From Fomes fomentarius (taxonomy: Eukaryota; Basidiomycota; Agaricomycetes; Polyporales; Polyporaceae): DNA of 64,000 nucleotides. A program made the translations under genes and the position numbers. The stretch covers positions 620,001 through 684,000 of the forward strand of contig JABYQN010000002.1 in NCBI GenBank assembly GCA_022606135.1, given 5' to 3'. This document shows positions 47,243 to 59,045 of the stretch, piece by piece. Below the pieces are notes generated by a model that was not told where the DNA came from, made no database searches, and worked only from the letters and a program-made list of their open reading frames with translations. The stretch's first letter is position 1, and each line of letters opens with the position of its first letter.

Positions 47243-50200
47243 TCAGTCGACCGGCGACGGCGGCTCGTTGTGGAGCAGGTCAATGTCCCTGCCGTCCCTG
47301 TCGACCGGCCAGAGGTTGTTCTTGAAGAAGCCGGTCGGGTCGTACTTGCGCTTGAGCGCGGCGAGGCGCTCCCAGTTCTTCCCGTAGCACGCCTTCACGC
47401 GCGCGGGCGGCTCGTGGCGGCCAAGGAACTGGTGGCGGTGGGTGGTGGATGAAAGATAGATAGAGGGAGGAAGCGGAGAGAAAGAGAGAGAGAGAGGGAG
47501 GGAGAGATATCGAGCAAAGAGAGAACGGATGTGTGAGAGCTCGATCAGTACTACGCCTGTACAGATGAGGTGTGGAGACTGGTACTGACAGTTGGCAAGG
47601 GCCCGCCGATGGAGTGCGGCTTGATGGTGTCCTTCATCCACTATAGATATTGAACAATGACAAACAGGCACTCAAAAGTCAGCATGGGTGGAGAAACGGT
47701 TGAACGGTGGTGAAACCCCCAAAACTCACGTCTTCCGCCGTGGTCACGCACCGCGGGTCGTCGATGCCGATATCCCACTGGTGGAACGCGGCGACGGTCC
47801 ACGCCGCCTCGCGCTGTTCCTTCGGGAGGCAGTTGTCCTCAAAGTCGCCGATCGCGCCGCCCGCGAGCTCGAATATCCACGCTACCAGTGGGAGGAGGAG
47901 CACGGGGTCAGCCCACCTAAACCTAGACCTAGACCTGGACAGAGACAAGAGGAGGCAGGGGGAGGGGGAGGACAGGACAGGGACGTACTGCAGCCGATGG
48001 GCGTGTCTGCGAACTCCATCACAGTCCGCGTGATGAGCTCGTCGGGGAGGGACGTGATGAGCGACGAGCGGAGGAACCACTGCCGTCCCGCTATAAACGT
48101 AAACACGTCGCGTCAGCATCGACCATTGACCCGTCCGAAGCCTCCAAATATAAGATAATATATAGAGAGAGGAGATATAGAGAGGACACACCTCGGCCGC
48201 GGATGACCTGCGCGACGCTGTCCTGCTGGTTCAGGTAGCTCTTCTCATTGACCTCGTTGAGCAGACAGCGCTCGCCGTCCCAGCTCGAGATCGCGTGGAG
48301 GAACTCGATACCCTTCTCCTTCGGGCCGGCGTAGCACATCTGGATGACGACGAGCGAGTCCTTGTCCGCCGGGCCGGCGGTGAGCAGCACGTTCGCGTAC
48401 AGCTCGCGCGGCGCGCCCTTGATGCAGTCCCGGAAGTGCTTGATGAGCGACGCGGCCGTCGCGCGGTGGAAGCGGCTGGGCACAACACAACGATGAGATC
48501 GGAAAAAAGTCTCGTCTCGTCAGCAAGGACGGAAGCGAGAGGGGAAGCGAGGAGGGGGGAGGACGCACTAGATGATGTTTCCGGCAAAGACGACGGGGAC
48601 TGGATACGCGCGTGCTTTGTACCGCGTCACAATGCCGAAGGCAGGGCCCGCACCTCGGATTGCCCACCACAGCTCTGGAGAGTGTATGACTATCAGCCGA
48701 GGGTGGCTCCCTCGCGGTCACGGAAGCGGAAATTGACGGACCGGGATCCTGTTCGGCATTGACGACGATGATGCGTCCGTCGGCGAGGACCATCTCGACC
48801 TCGACGAGGTTGTCGATGCTCAAGCCGTGCATCCTGCTGATGAAGCCGAAACCAGAGAGCAGCATGATGGATGAACCGACCGGGTGCGCAGACCTAGTAG
48901 CAGTAGTATTCGAGGAAGCACCCATTGTGAGCACTGAATGAAGCAAGCAACCACAGTACTCGCTGAACGTCACTCACATCGGGATATGATACGGCACCGC
49001 CGCGTCCTTCTCGCCCGTGACCGCATTCACGCCCTCGAGCGGGTTGTCGGACGTAAAGGTATCAATATCCTTCTGGCGCATGCCCGCGCCAAAGGTGACA
49101 TACGCATGAGGATGGACGGGCTTCGCATGGGGCATGGTGCCCAGATGGCCCGACGCAGCCTGTGCGGCCTGCAGGGCCTGGGCAAACGCGTCCGACACGG
49201 ACAGCCCGCCTCCGCCTCCGCCTCCGCCCAGGATGCCGGCGCCAGGGGGGAAGGAAAAGGACTGACCGGGACCGGGCAAGGTGGGCGGCACGGTGGAGAA
49301 TGGTAGAGCCCCTGCTGGACCTGCCATACCGGAGCGCGAAGGTCCGAGCGTGAAGGGGTTCCATGCGGTGACCCCCGCCGAGCTCCCTAGCACAGGCGCA
49401 GGCGGGAAGAACGCAGGGATGGCAGATACACCGGCCCCGAGTGGGAGCAGGAGCGGGGGGTGGTGGTAGGAGGGAGGAGGGGCACCACCGGGGGCGAGGT
49501 GGCTGAAGGGTTCGCGGGCATCGGGGGGATGAGAGGTGGTGGATGGAGAGGCCGAGGGAGGAGGATCGATGGGACAGTCGTCCAGCGGCGTTGTGGCGTT
49601 CGTGCTTGGGCTGAATGCTGTCATCTGTGAGCTGCCATCCGATGATCTCGACGATCCTCCAGAAATCTGCCGCATCCGCTCATCCGACGGCGGCACCGTC
49701 CCCGCTCCCCCCGCCGCCGCCGCCGCCGCCGCCACCCGGTCTTGTTCCCGAGAATGTGATTCTAGCTCTCCTCCGTGCGCAGGCGAATGCACCCGTTGTC
49801 TGTTCGTCGGAGGCTGCCTCGGCGTTTCGCCGGGCACAGGAGGGAGCGGCGGGCCACGGAGGAAGGTAGCGACGGCAGTCGACGCATTTTCGAACAGGCG
49901 TTGCCCAGCACCAGCAACAGCATCCGACCCAACCTCCTCAGGCCGGGCGGCGGGGCTGGGGCTTGCAGGAGAAGAAGAGCGCTCCTCGCGACGCCGCTTC
50001 TTTGCCGCGGATATCCAACTTCCCGAACCGTCCGCAGCGGTGGACACATCAGAGGGTGCTCCCGACCCCGTCAGCAACAGCACCCCCCCGGACCGTCCTT
50101 TGCCCTTGCTGCCCGGCGCGGGCATCTCGCTCAGCGGAACCCAATCCACCTCGCCCTCGTCGACTGGCAGCGGTCGCTCGATCTCGATGTCCTTGATCAT

Positions 50201-50591
50201 GCTCATGTCGACGATCACATCGCCAGCGACCGCCCAGCCGGCGATCCCGTACCCGCCTGCGCGCACCGACGGCGACAGCTCGTGCTTCAGGCAGAACTTG
50301 ACCACCGCGCTCACGTCCTGTGCGTCCACCGGCGACACCAGCACCCGACACGTCGGCTGCAGCTGCCCGTTGAACGTCTTTGCGCGTTCGGTGTACCTGC
50401 AACGGATGGCGATGAGCTGCAACTGAGAGTCTGGGGAGCATGGATAGATGTGTGTGTGTGCCTTACTCTGGATCGGCTGGACGAAATACCTCGCCGCGGA
50501 CGGCTGCAGAGAGCTCGTCGAAGAGGGCCTGGGGGAAGATCGGGGCGGTGACGACCTTGAGATCGGGGCGGGGAGGTGGAGGAATATCCAT
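47243..50591 (-). CDS. BBE-type FAD oxidoreductase with large disordered insertion
   Basis: Multi-exon minus-strand gene. Exon 1 (MDIPPPPRPDLKVVTAPIFP to VFRPADPE) starts at 50591. The next exon carries FAD_binding_4 marks: YTERAKTFNGQLQPTCRVL, VSPVDAQDVSAVVKFCLKHE, SVRAGGYGIAGWAVAGD. After IVDMSMIKDIEI a run of about 350 residues, Pro/Ser/Gly/Ala-rich with poly-Ala and poly-Gly tracts, interrupts the domain before it resumes at HAYVTFGAGMRQKDID. Later exons: SGFGFISRMHGLSIDNLVEV, LVVIQMCYAGP, FADTPIGC, and the C-terminal BBE domain ACYGKNWERLAALKRKYDP. The usual flavin-linking His of RSGGH is Tyr here (AGGYG), and no Cys is seen before SAHPVGSS, so bicovalent flavin is unlikely. The N-terminus has no signal peptide, unlike many secreted members. 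Substrate unknown; relatives oxidise sugars or alkaloids. Confidence 0.83.
47460..47508. repeat. GA-rich simple repeat in intron
   Basis: agagggagg and gagagagagag units within an intron before the last exon of the FAD oxidoreductase gene (CT-rich on its coding strand). Confidence 0.7.
49711..49733 (-). repeat. GCG trinucleotide run coding poly-Ala
   Basis: ccg units within the insertion of the FAD oxidoreductase; on the coding strand they give a run of eight alanines. Confidence 0.8.
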
Positions 50592-51896
50592 CGGGCGGAC
50601 CTGGCGAGCGAGTGCGCGGTCGATCGGGGAGCTTGATCACAGAAAGGATATGGATGTCGTCGGAGGGGGGTGTTGCGTGTACAGTCCACTGCGGGCTGCT
50701 CCTGCGTCGGATGGCAGATGGCTTGCCCAACGGTCTGAAGAGGTCGCAACGTCCGCTTTCCCAAACGATTGGCGATGGCGAAACGGCCGATGAGGTTGCT
50801 CTTTAATAGGCGTCCAGCGAGCCATTCCTACGGTTAGACTTTGATGCGTGCTGTCAGGGGAGCGCGCATTGCCCCCCTAGGAACTCCCCCTCGCTTCTTC
50901 CTGTACGAGATGGAGCGAGGCGATGGGGTTTGATGCGAATAGAACCCTGCGCCGCCATCTGAACCACAACGCGCTGCAGCCTATGCCCCCCTCGGCACTT
51001 CCGGCACCGACTAACCTGGTGCAACTATCTCCTCGTCCATTGCAAACCTAATCCCCAAACGAGCGCGTCGATTCCGGGAGGACGTAGATCCGCTAGCCAG
51101 CTTGGTGTACCTGCCTTCCTCTTACGCTCTCATGCGCTATGAAACAGCGCACACGGGCTTGCGAGAACGCAAGGTGGCCTGATCCCTCAGGCGTTGCTGA
51201 ACCTACCCGCCTTTTGGGTAGAACTTTCCATCTCACTGCTAGATTACACGGAGGCTGCCGCATGCACTGGAGGGAGGGCCCTTTATCTGTGTTGTTACCA
51301 CTCCCAGGCGAGGTTCGCGAAGGCTGTCGTACGATGGCCTGTGCAATAGCAAGGTTCTGAGCATGCAGATAGGATGTACAAGGAACGGCCAACAGAACCC
51401 TCTCGGGGACTTACTACTTGAATGCCTGTCGTACTCACTGCGGGGCACTCAGTACAAAATTGGCACTACGACAATCTCTCGCACACCCCCCGGCTCCCTC
51501 CCCATTCATAAGTCGAGTCGACGCCAGGACGGCTGCTGCCTGCGGCTGACAGCCACGCGCGCGCGGAGGAAGTAGATGATCGACAAGAAAAAACGTGGCC
51601 AAGTTCAACTTGGAAGTCCGCGACGGCGGAGATGGCAAGAGCGCTCTAGTACCAACGGAAATAGGTGGGCTGTAAGTCGAGTAGGATCAACGCTCTTCCT
51701 GTTCTTACGTGTGTGTCCCTTTCCCGTTCGAATCGAACCTCGTAGGCGTGCTCGCTGGGCGGCAGGGTACCCGGAAGTGTGAGTTGAGAACAAAGCTTGT
51801 CTGACACTGACACTGACAGACGAGACACCACGATGATGGCGTCACGTCTTTGTGATAGCACAGTGTATTGGACAGACGGATAATGTAACAGTACAA
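50592..51896. other. Intergenic, upstream of FAD oxidoreductase
   Basis: No protein gene recognised. The frames in 51093-51448 have no domain signature. Confidence 0.4.
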
Positions 51897-51988
51897 GGGC
51901 ACATGGTGTAGTTGGTTATCACATCCGCTTAGCATGATCTAGCTAATCTGCCTGCGGGGGGTGCTGGGTTCAATTCCCAGTGTGTCCA
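51897..51988 (+). tRNA. tRNA-Ala(AGC) with 18-nt intron
   Basis: Acceptor stem GGGCACA/TGTGTCC forms seven pairs, including the G3-T70 wobble that specifies alanine; discriminator A follows at 51988. D-stem GTG/CAC, anticodon stem TCCGC/GCGGG, T-arm CTGGG-TTCAATT-CCCAG. Anticodon AGC at positions 34-36. The anticodon loop is enlarged by 18 nt after A37 (TGATCTAGCTAATCTGCC), the canonical tRNA intron position; GCT within the intron can pair with the anticodon as in other eukaryotic pre-tRNAs. A-box tggtgtagttgg and B-box ggttcaattcc are intact. Confidence 0.92.
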
Positions 51989-51991
51989 TGA

Positions 51992-51996
51992 TTTTT
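51992..51996 (+). terminator. Pol III terminator
   Basis: TTTTT run starting three bases after the end of the tRNA-Ala gene. Confidence 0.75.
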
Positions 51997-52209
51997 ATAT
52001 TTGCCAGTAGGTCTCCCTCGCGAGCTACACAGCACTGCTCCCTGTTCAACACAGAATACTGTTACTTATGTCATGTTTCACAGTCGGACCAAGTAAACAA
52101 AGTTCGGGCTGAGCGTGCACAGGGTTAACCGACGATGTCACCATCGTCGATCTATTCCAATGCTCTGCCATGAACACCAAGAAGCTTGTGGAGTTCATAT
52201 CATCATCCG
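51997..52209. other. Intergenic
   Basis: Short spacer between the tRNA and the 3' end of the GH10 gene. Nothing recognised. Confidence 0.4.
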
Positions 52210-54025
52210 TCACCGCGATTTGGAAAACCCCTCGATGATGCCGTCGTACGCCGGCTTCTTCACGTAGTTCTGCCAGCGGAAACAACTTCCAGTCAGTATC
52301 AAAGCCGCCAGAACGCAGAGAGCTCAGAGGAGCCCGGGGTGGAACGTACCTCGTCCCACGGCAAGGCGTAGCCCTGTCCCTCGAATGTGCTCGGGATCCA
52401 CGAATACTGGCCCCAAAACGTCAGTTAGCCCGATCCGACGACTCGGAGCACTCCCCAGCACTCGGCGCTCGACTCGAAAGCTTGAAGACACACTCTCACC
52501 TTGTCCGTAAAGTCCCAGAGCGTGACGCCCACGCACCGGCGCACGGCTGCGCACGCGCGCACGACGCTCGCGTAGTCGGCCTTTTGCTGCGCGACGCCTG
52601 CGGCGGAGGCGGGGAGGGACGCGAAGCGGATGTCGAGCTCGGTGATGGCGACGTCGAGGCCGAGCGCGGCGAACTGTTCGAGGTTCTGCTGCAGCGTGGC
52701 GGGGACGCCGCCGACGGTGAGGTGCGCTTGGAGCCCGACGCCGTCGATGGGCACGCGTTGGCGCTGGAGGGTCTTGATCAGGGTCTTTAGTGCGGTGGAT
52801 TTTGCGTCTGAGGGATGTGGGGTGTGGGGATGGGGGTGGGGGTGAAGGGGTAAAGGGGTAAGGGGAGAGCCAAGTGATTTGGAAGTGGGCGAGTAAGTGC
52901 CATGTGACGGCGGGGGGAGACGGACGAGGACACATACCGATCGACTCGATATTGAAGTCGTTGATGTAGAGCTTTGCGTGCGGGTCTGCGGCGCGGGCGG
53001 CGTGGAGCGCGAGGGCGATGTAGGACGTGTTGAGCGTGTCGTAGAAGATGTCGGAGCGGAAAGTGCCGTCGTCGTTGAACGGCTCTACGCAGAAGAGAGG
53101 TTTTTGTTTTCCCGATCAGGAGCGGTGTGAGTGTGTGTGCGTGTGTCTAGAACTAGGAATCGCGGCGGAGCTTACCGTTGATGACGTCCCAGCTGTCTGC
53201 AGTTCCTCGTTTTCCGATCAGTACTCGTCTCATCTCATCTCATCTCGTGATAGCATGTGGGGGTGGGGTGGGGTGGTTGTACGTACAACTGCAGCGGCGG
53301 GAGAAAAAAAGCGTTATATCAGCCCACGTCTCCACTGGCCAAGCGGGTGTCCGCAGCGTAGCAACTTCAAGGGAGACGACCGAACTCACACTTGGCCCTT
53401 GTAGTGACGAACGAGGTTAAAACAATGCCTGGACACGATCCCCGCCAGCTCCGGCGCGCTGAAGTTGCCGTTCGCAAGCCAGTCCGGGAGCTGGTTGTGC
53501 CACACGCAGTTGTGACCGCGCAGCAGCTTTCCGGTCTTCTTCGCCAAGTTCGCAATGACGTCCCCCTCCGCAAACGTAAACACACCCGGCTCAGGTTCGG
53601 TAGCGAACTAACCACCAATGGACGGTCGCCAACGGGTAAGTGGTGTGTGTGTGTGTCCGGGGGGTGGGGGGTGGGAGGTAGCAACAGACAGGCACGACGT
53701 CAGCTTTCGGGATTCTCGCCGACCACCCACGAGCCAGAAGCACGCCACGACGCACCCACTTCATGACGTTCGCGGCAGTGATCTGCCCGAACTCGGCGTT
53801 GTCCCTGAGCAGGCTGTAGTACGTCGTGTCGTTCCACTGGTCCGCGTTAGTCGCCGTCCCCAGGTACAGCTTCTTCGCCGCCTTCGCCGCGATGTTGAGC
53901 CCCGATTTGCTGCCCGGGTGCCCGCGAATACCAGAGTCCGAGTCCGAGTCAGAGGCTGCCGCAGGGAGTGCGAACCCAACGGCGAGGAACGCGCCGAGCG
54001 CGACGGAGAGACGTAGACCGAGCAT
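52210..54025 (-). CDS. GH10 endo-1,4-beta-xylanase, secreted
   Basis: Minus-strand, multi-exon. Exon 1 codes a signal peptide (MLGLRLSVALGAFLAVGFAL), a short acidic Ser-Asp linker (SDSDSDSG), then LNIAAKAAKKLYLGTATNAD and FGQITAANVMKW. Next exon ATEPEPGVFTFAEGDVIANL, then LLRGHNCVWHNQLPDWL (the RGH-WHxQ substrate motif), DVINEPFNDDG with the acid/base Glu, YINDFN, PIDGVGLQAHL, AITELDIRF with the nucleophile Glu, GVTLWDFTDK, YSWIPSTFEGQGYALPWDE and last exon NYVKKPAYDGIIEGFSKSR. No CBM1 is seen at either end. Hydrolyses xylan backbone outside the cell. All catalytic residues are present and exon phases are consistent, so it should be functional. Introns hold GT-rich runs. Length is normal for a single-domain family member. 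Confidence 0.9.
53641..53658. repeat. GT dinucleotide microsatellite in intron
   Basis: gtgtgtgtgtgtgtg run in the first intron of the GH10 gene; a similar imperfect run lies near 53126-53150 in a later intron. Confidence 0.8.
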
Positions 54026-54087
54026 GCCGACGCGAGTAGTTGCGTGGGGACCGATGACTAGCGAGAGCGCAAAATCCCGTCCTCGGT

Positions 54088-54095
54088 AATTTATA
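54088..54095 (-). promoter_or_regulatory. Putative TATA box of GH10 gene
   Basis: On the minus strand TATAAATT about 65 bp before the GH10 ATG at 54025. Confidence 0.5.
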
Positions 54096-56080
54096 CCTGC
54101 TTCGTATACGCTTTGTCCGCAAATACCTGGAGGCCCGCCGGGAGCCGCACCTCACTAAGAGCGCCACATCAGACACGGCGACGGACATGAGCCCACCAAC
54201 AAACGATCGAGAGCCGGGGGGGGACGGCCCTCATGCGGGATGCGTGACCACGGCGGGGTCTGGTTCAAGAAGGCCGTTCAGTATGGCGTGGGTCAAACGC
54301 GGAGCGAACGCTGAGGGCGTACGTATTTAGGATGACCGCGTGACAGGCAGACGGGGGTCCGGTGTTGTTCAATATTGGCATTCAGAGTTGCAAGGTGAGA
54401 GAATGTGTGAGAGAGGCATGATCGGATGATCTTCGGAAGCAGTTGTGCTGGAAGAGGCTGGGAGAGGCCCGGAGAAGAACCATTCGTCCGAAAGGTCTGT
54501 AGTCATGTGGGGCCTGGGCAGTCTCAGTAACCGAAGTACGTGCCTAACGAACCGACCCTCGGATACCATCATGTTGCGCTTGTGGTGTCTGCATCAAGCC
54601 AGTATAAGGCGACAACATTCCATAGTGGACCCAAGACATACCTCGCACCTCCAGGATTCGCAGTAATATTGAAGATAGTGGAGGACCGCTGGATGCAATT
54701 GGGATGTATCAGGGACTGTAGTTGGAAGCGCAACTGTAGTTATGCCGTTAGTCCTGGGCATCTGCACATGCAGTTCTAGGGATTGACTCGCCTGTAGATA
54801 GTATCTTGGCCAACGAGCAACTCGACTTCGCAATGCAACATCGTGTAGACAGGTCACTAACCACCAATCTCTTGGATGTCACCAGCACACAGCAAGCAAC
54901 TCCTATCCGGTGTTGTACAATACGGTACATTAGCACGATCGTTATATCCTACAACAGATCGACAAGCCAACACGACAGGCAGAATAACGACACAAGACCT
55001 CGACACAGAACCAGAACGCATGAAACACAGAACACAAAAACACGGAGGCACAGATACGCGACGATAGATAGAGGTCCCGTTCTAGATAGCGAATACGAAT
55101 AACCTACGCCCGCCCGCGCTGGAGGGCCTCCAGTCTGTCATCTCTGTTGATATCCATCCTTGACAATGATGCGCGGACGAGATGACACGAGCCACAACAC
55201 CAACAGTAGACGGTGAAAGAACGCGAAAAGTAGGAGTCGGTGAAGGAGGAAGAACCCGAACGGATAATGGGATCCAAGATATAGCACGCGGTCATGACAG
55301 GTCGTAAGAGGTGGAGGCCGGGAATTCCACTCATCATGATGGGTGGAGAGGGCAGGAGATGAGTGTGGTCGTCAGATATGCTTGAGGGCGGGTGAATGAG
55401 TCGGTCTAGGGGTGTACGCCAGGTACTTAGGAGGTGGGACTAGGAGGGTGTAGTCGTGCGTGTAGAGATGGAGAGACTCGTGCGGTTGCCTGGCGATGGA
55501 GCTGGGTGTATCGGGTTGTAGTAAGGTATCGGTAGGAGGATGCGCGAAGGCTCCGCGGCATTTTGCGATGTGCGGTATCGGTCGAAGAGAGGAGTGGGAC
55601 GGACAGCGAATATATAGACGGAGATGGCGAAGAGATGTGCAGCTGGTGAGTGCGAGATGATGGAGGGGAATATAACGAGGATGGAGAAACTCGGAGCGGT
55701 GGGGACCGGAGCGACTGTCGACAGAAGGGTGAGAGCGAAATGTGGAAATCATGCGCCGGCACTCAGGGCCATATGCATGCCGGCGGATGAGACGACTATG
55801 TGGCAGTGCCGCACAGATGCGATACATGTGCTTGCGCCGCGCGGCACATGGGTCCTCCTTCCCACTCGATCCCACTTTACATTCACATCGCCCGCGGCAG
55901 GTCGTCCCGTGGCGAAAGATCAACAAGGTCTACACCGAACAGTTACAAACGACGTGTGTTAGCAACGCATGGATGAGGCTGCGTAGAAGCCACATGGACT
56001 CACCGATCGGCGACGTGAAGTTGACCACCTGCATTATCATACGCGGACACACACGCGCGCGCGCCTGGTCAGCTCCAGGA
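54096..56080. other. Intergenic
   Basis: About 2 kb between the GH10 promoter and the seven-helix gene. The longest frame (minus, 55372-55926) is rich in Arg/His/Ser/Pro with no domain and looks spurious. The right end may hold a further terminal exon of the seven-helix gene (a Glu/Gln-rich frame near 56130-56210). Confidence 0.35.
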
Positions 56081-59045
56081 TCATATATGAAAGCACGCAA
56101 GGCGACGCACGTATGGATGCAAACTCGACCTCGCTCCTGCTCTTCCCATTCTTGCTGCGTCTCCGGCTGGTCCATGCCCTCCTCCGACGGCGCCCCTTCC
56201 TGTTCCAAGTGGTGCTAGCGCGGTGCTCACCAAACCGAGTCCCAAATTCACCCCAGGCGCAGTGGTGATGACATGCAGACTCCGCCGTGCGCCTCGTTCA
56301 TCCACGAGTGCCGACGGCCTCCGTTCTTCCCAGTCCCACGTTCGCCGCTTCGACACCGATGATGGAGAGGAAGACCGCCGTTGATGAGGCGGCGGTTGTG
56401 CGGGAGCGGGTGGTGACGCAGCGTAGACGGCTGCTGGTACTGGTGTGCTGGCGGGCGTTGCAGATGGATGTTGTTGGAGTGGCGTCTGAGTGTCCGAGGG
56501 AGCGGTGGAGTTAGAGATAAGCTGGACTTGCGGGCTGGAGAAAGAATGCGCGAAGGGATGTCGTTGATGTAAGTGCGCTTGTGTTGGAGGAGTCATGTCT
56601 GACGATGTCTGCGTCTCTGATAATGGCGGAGGATGGTATTCAATTGGGGGATGGGGATGGGGATGGGGATGCGAGTACGGCGGCACCCGCTCCTCGTCCT
56701 CCCTTTCCGTCTCCATCCCCCGGTCGCCCTCATATTCCGCATCCGAGTCCTGCTCCAGGTGCGCATCCATCGGTCTCCCGCTCAACGTACTCACCCTCCT
56801 ACTGCCTCTCCTCGAGAGTCTTGACACTCTCGAACCACGCCGCTGCAAATCATCGTCGTCTTCGGCAGTATACTGCGGCGAGTCGTACGACTGACGGGGA
56901 GAGTACATACTGTACGAGTACGCACTCCCCTCCATCTCGTACGTTGTAGCGCCTGTCATGCCTGTTGTGGTCCATCCCGTGCCCCCTGTCACACTCATCC
57001 TCATTCCCGCGGGGTCGCATACGCGGCCATGTGCGGAGGGAGATGATGCTGATGGTGTGGTACGGCATGCGGATGCAGTGCGAACGGCGTTGAATGCGAT
57101 GGAGGCGTCACTGGTGGACTCTTCGGCGAGTTCGGCGCAATAGTGCTGGCAACCTTCGGCTTGTACCCAGCCTCGCGCACGATCGAACGGGGGAAGAAGA
57201 TGAGCAGAGTGATCATCGACGAGACGAAGCACCCCAAGCCCGCCATCATCTGCAGGAAGTCGACTGCGAACCTGGACAAGCGCAGAGTCAGTGTGAAAGC
57301 CTTGGGAACGAACAGGATGGCGAGATGGATAGAATGAGGATAGGAGAAGACGTACAGGTGACGGTTGATAGTGTGATCAGTCCCAACGATTCCATCCAAC
57401 GCAACGATGAGAAGCGGGATGGTGAATAGGAAGCGGAACACGACCCGTACTTGCTATTGCACGCGAAAGTTGTATTAGCACGGCCTTCGTTATGAGAGAT
57501 GTCACACTCACATTCAATTGGTAGAAAGTCGCAAGTCGCACGACAACTGTCGGGTCTGCACCCTCGGCCTTGACGTGTTTGATGAACTTGGGGAACCGCC
57601 AGAGCACATACAGGAACGCAAGCGTAGTCAACGTCGACCCTGAAGCACCAACTAGTATGATGTATGCATCGCACTGCGAACGCAGTAATCAGCAACCAAG
57701 GGCATCAGAGCAGTCAGATACGTACTGTCATAAGATCTCGCCGCGTTATGAGTGCAGTCATAGGCATCGCAAGGACAGCTAAGAGGCTACCCATGTACCA
57801 AAGCCTATACTCCCAGCTCGAGAACCACGCTGCCTTCTCCGGGTTCTGGTGCAAGAGATATAACCAGAAGGCGAGCTCTAATGGATGGACGAGTAATCAG
57901 CTATGAGATGAACGACAACGGTCACTTCATTACCAACCTTCAAGATGGGTGACCCTGTGGAGCATTTGGGGGGTCAGTAACATGTTGGAGGGAATTGGTA
58001 GTAGGTAGCATGAGTGCAAGGTGAGCGGTAATACAGTGAAGCAGCCAGACAGAAAAAGGGTGATGTTCGAGGCAATATGGAGGTCTTTACAAAAGCACTA
58101 TCCAAAGAAATTATAGAAGCGCAATCGCCGTCACTAGCGCATGTCTGTGTACAGTCTGCTTGATCTCCTGCCTTAATCAGACTGACAGGGATAATCGCCT
58201 AAAGCTTGCCAGGACGACAGTGGCCAGTTTCCATATCGACCGCGATGAGAGAGCAGGGATATAACGTGAAAGGCCGAGAAGAAATGGGGAAGGGAGAGTA
58301 GAGGGAAGTACTCACATCTCGAGTGCCCACGCCATACTGAAGACGAACTGTAGAGGGAGGACCCAGCTCCGATTCGAGTCGCGGTAGTGGTCGATGGGTA
58401 TGGGAAGGACTGCAACAAAAACGGTCAGTGTGTGAAGCAGGGATAAGATGCACAACGAAGTGCATATCCCCGGTCCTCCGTCAAAATGGGAGGATGGAGG
58501 GTGAAGGGTAATTAGGCGCTGAATGTTACACCCGTTACTGGGGACAGTGCTTGTCAAGGGTTTCGCCACGCAGACCTGGAAGACATGCAATAGACTGTTA
58601 AAATGTTGACTCACTTGTGCCGTGCTGGTCTACGACGATGAATCCTGCGCGGAGCCGGATGAACAGAGTATGCGAGCATGAACGGCATATGACGTACCTT
58701 CCTTATATTTGATCACCGTCATGCCTATGCTATACACCGCCAGGAGCGGTACCGCTCCTAAGTACGAGTACTGGCGAGTTGTACTTGTATGAGATACTTG
58801 TACGCGACGAGAAGAAAGGAAGTGGTGCGTACAGTCATGACGCGCTTGAATGCGCCGTGCTGACCTGCAGACCAGCGTAGACATTTGAACCGGTCGTAGC
58901 ACCACAAGTGGTGAACCAAGAACACGAGGAACTAGAAGCATTTCGCGAAGGTTTTAGCCGCATGTACGCAACTTTATGGCGATGGACGCACAAGGACAGA
59001 TAGGATTGCCCAGAGAGCAAAGGCGGTGGGGGAAGCAGCGCTCAT
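56081..59045 (-). CDS. Seven-helix membrane protein with long cytoplasmic tail
   Basis: Multi-exon minus-strand gene starting MSAASPTAFALWAILSVL (59045). Hydrophobic segments in order: the start segment into FLVFLVHHLW; AVPLLAVYSIGMTVIKYKEG; WVLPLQFVFSMAWALE; YMGSLLAVLAMPMTALITRR; DAYIILVGASGSTLTTLAFL; VVFRFLFTIPLLIVALDGIV; FLQMMAGLGCFVSSMITLLI. That is seven, consistent with a GPCR-like topology as in basidiomycete Git3-like or uncharacterised receptors. After IVREAGYKPKVAS comes a tail of about 300 residues rich in Pro/Ser/His with SRVSRLSRRGSRRVSTL, likely phosphorylated. The junction between the seventh helix exon and the tail exon changes frame and I could not place that intron with confidence; the stop at 56081 is also tentative. 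Ligand unknown. Conserved short charged segments (FIKHVKAEGADPTVVVRLAT) suggest purifying selection. Confidence 0.72.

Noticed and set aside
49536..50551. Long plus-strand frames opposite the FAD oxidoreductase insertion
   Set aside because: Produced by the GC-rich low-complexity insertion on the other strand; no family marks.
55372..55926. Minus-strand frame of 184 codons
   Set aside because: Arg/His/Pro/Ser-rich without domain, and next to no introns or promoter signs; likely chance.
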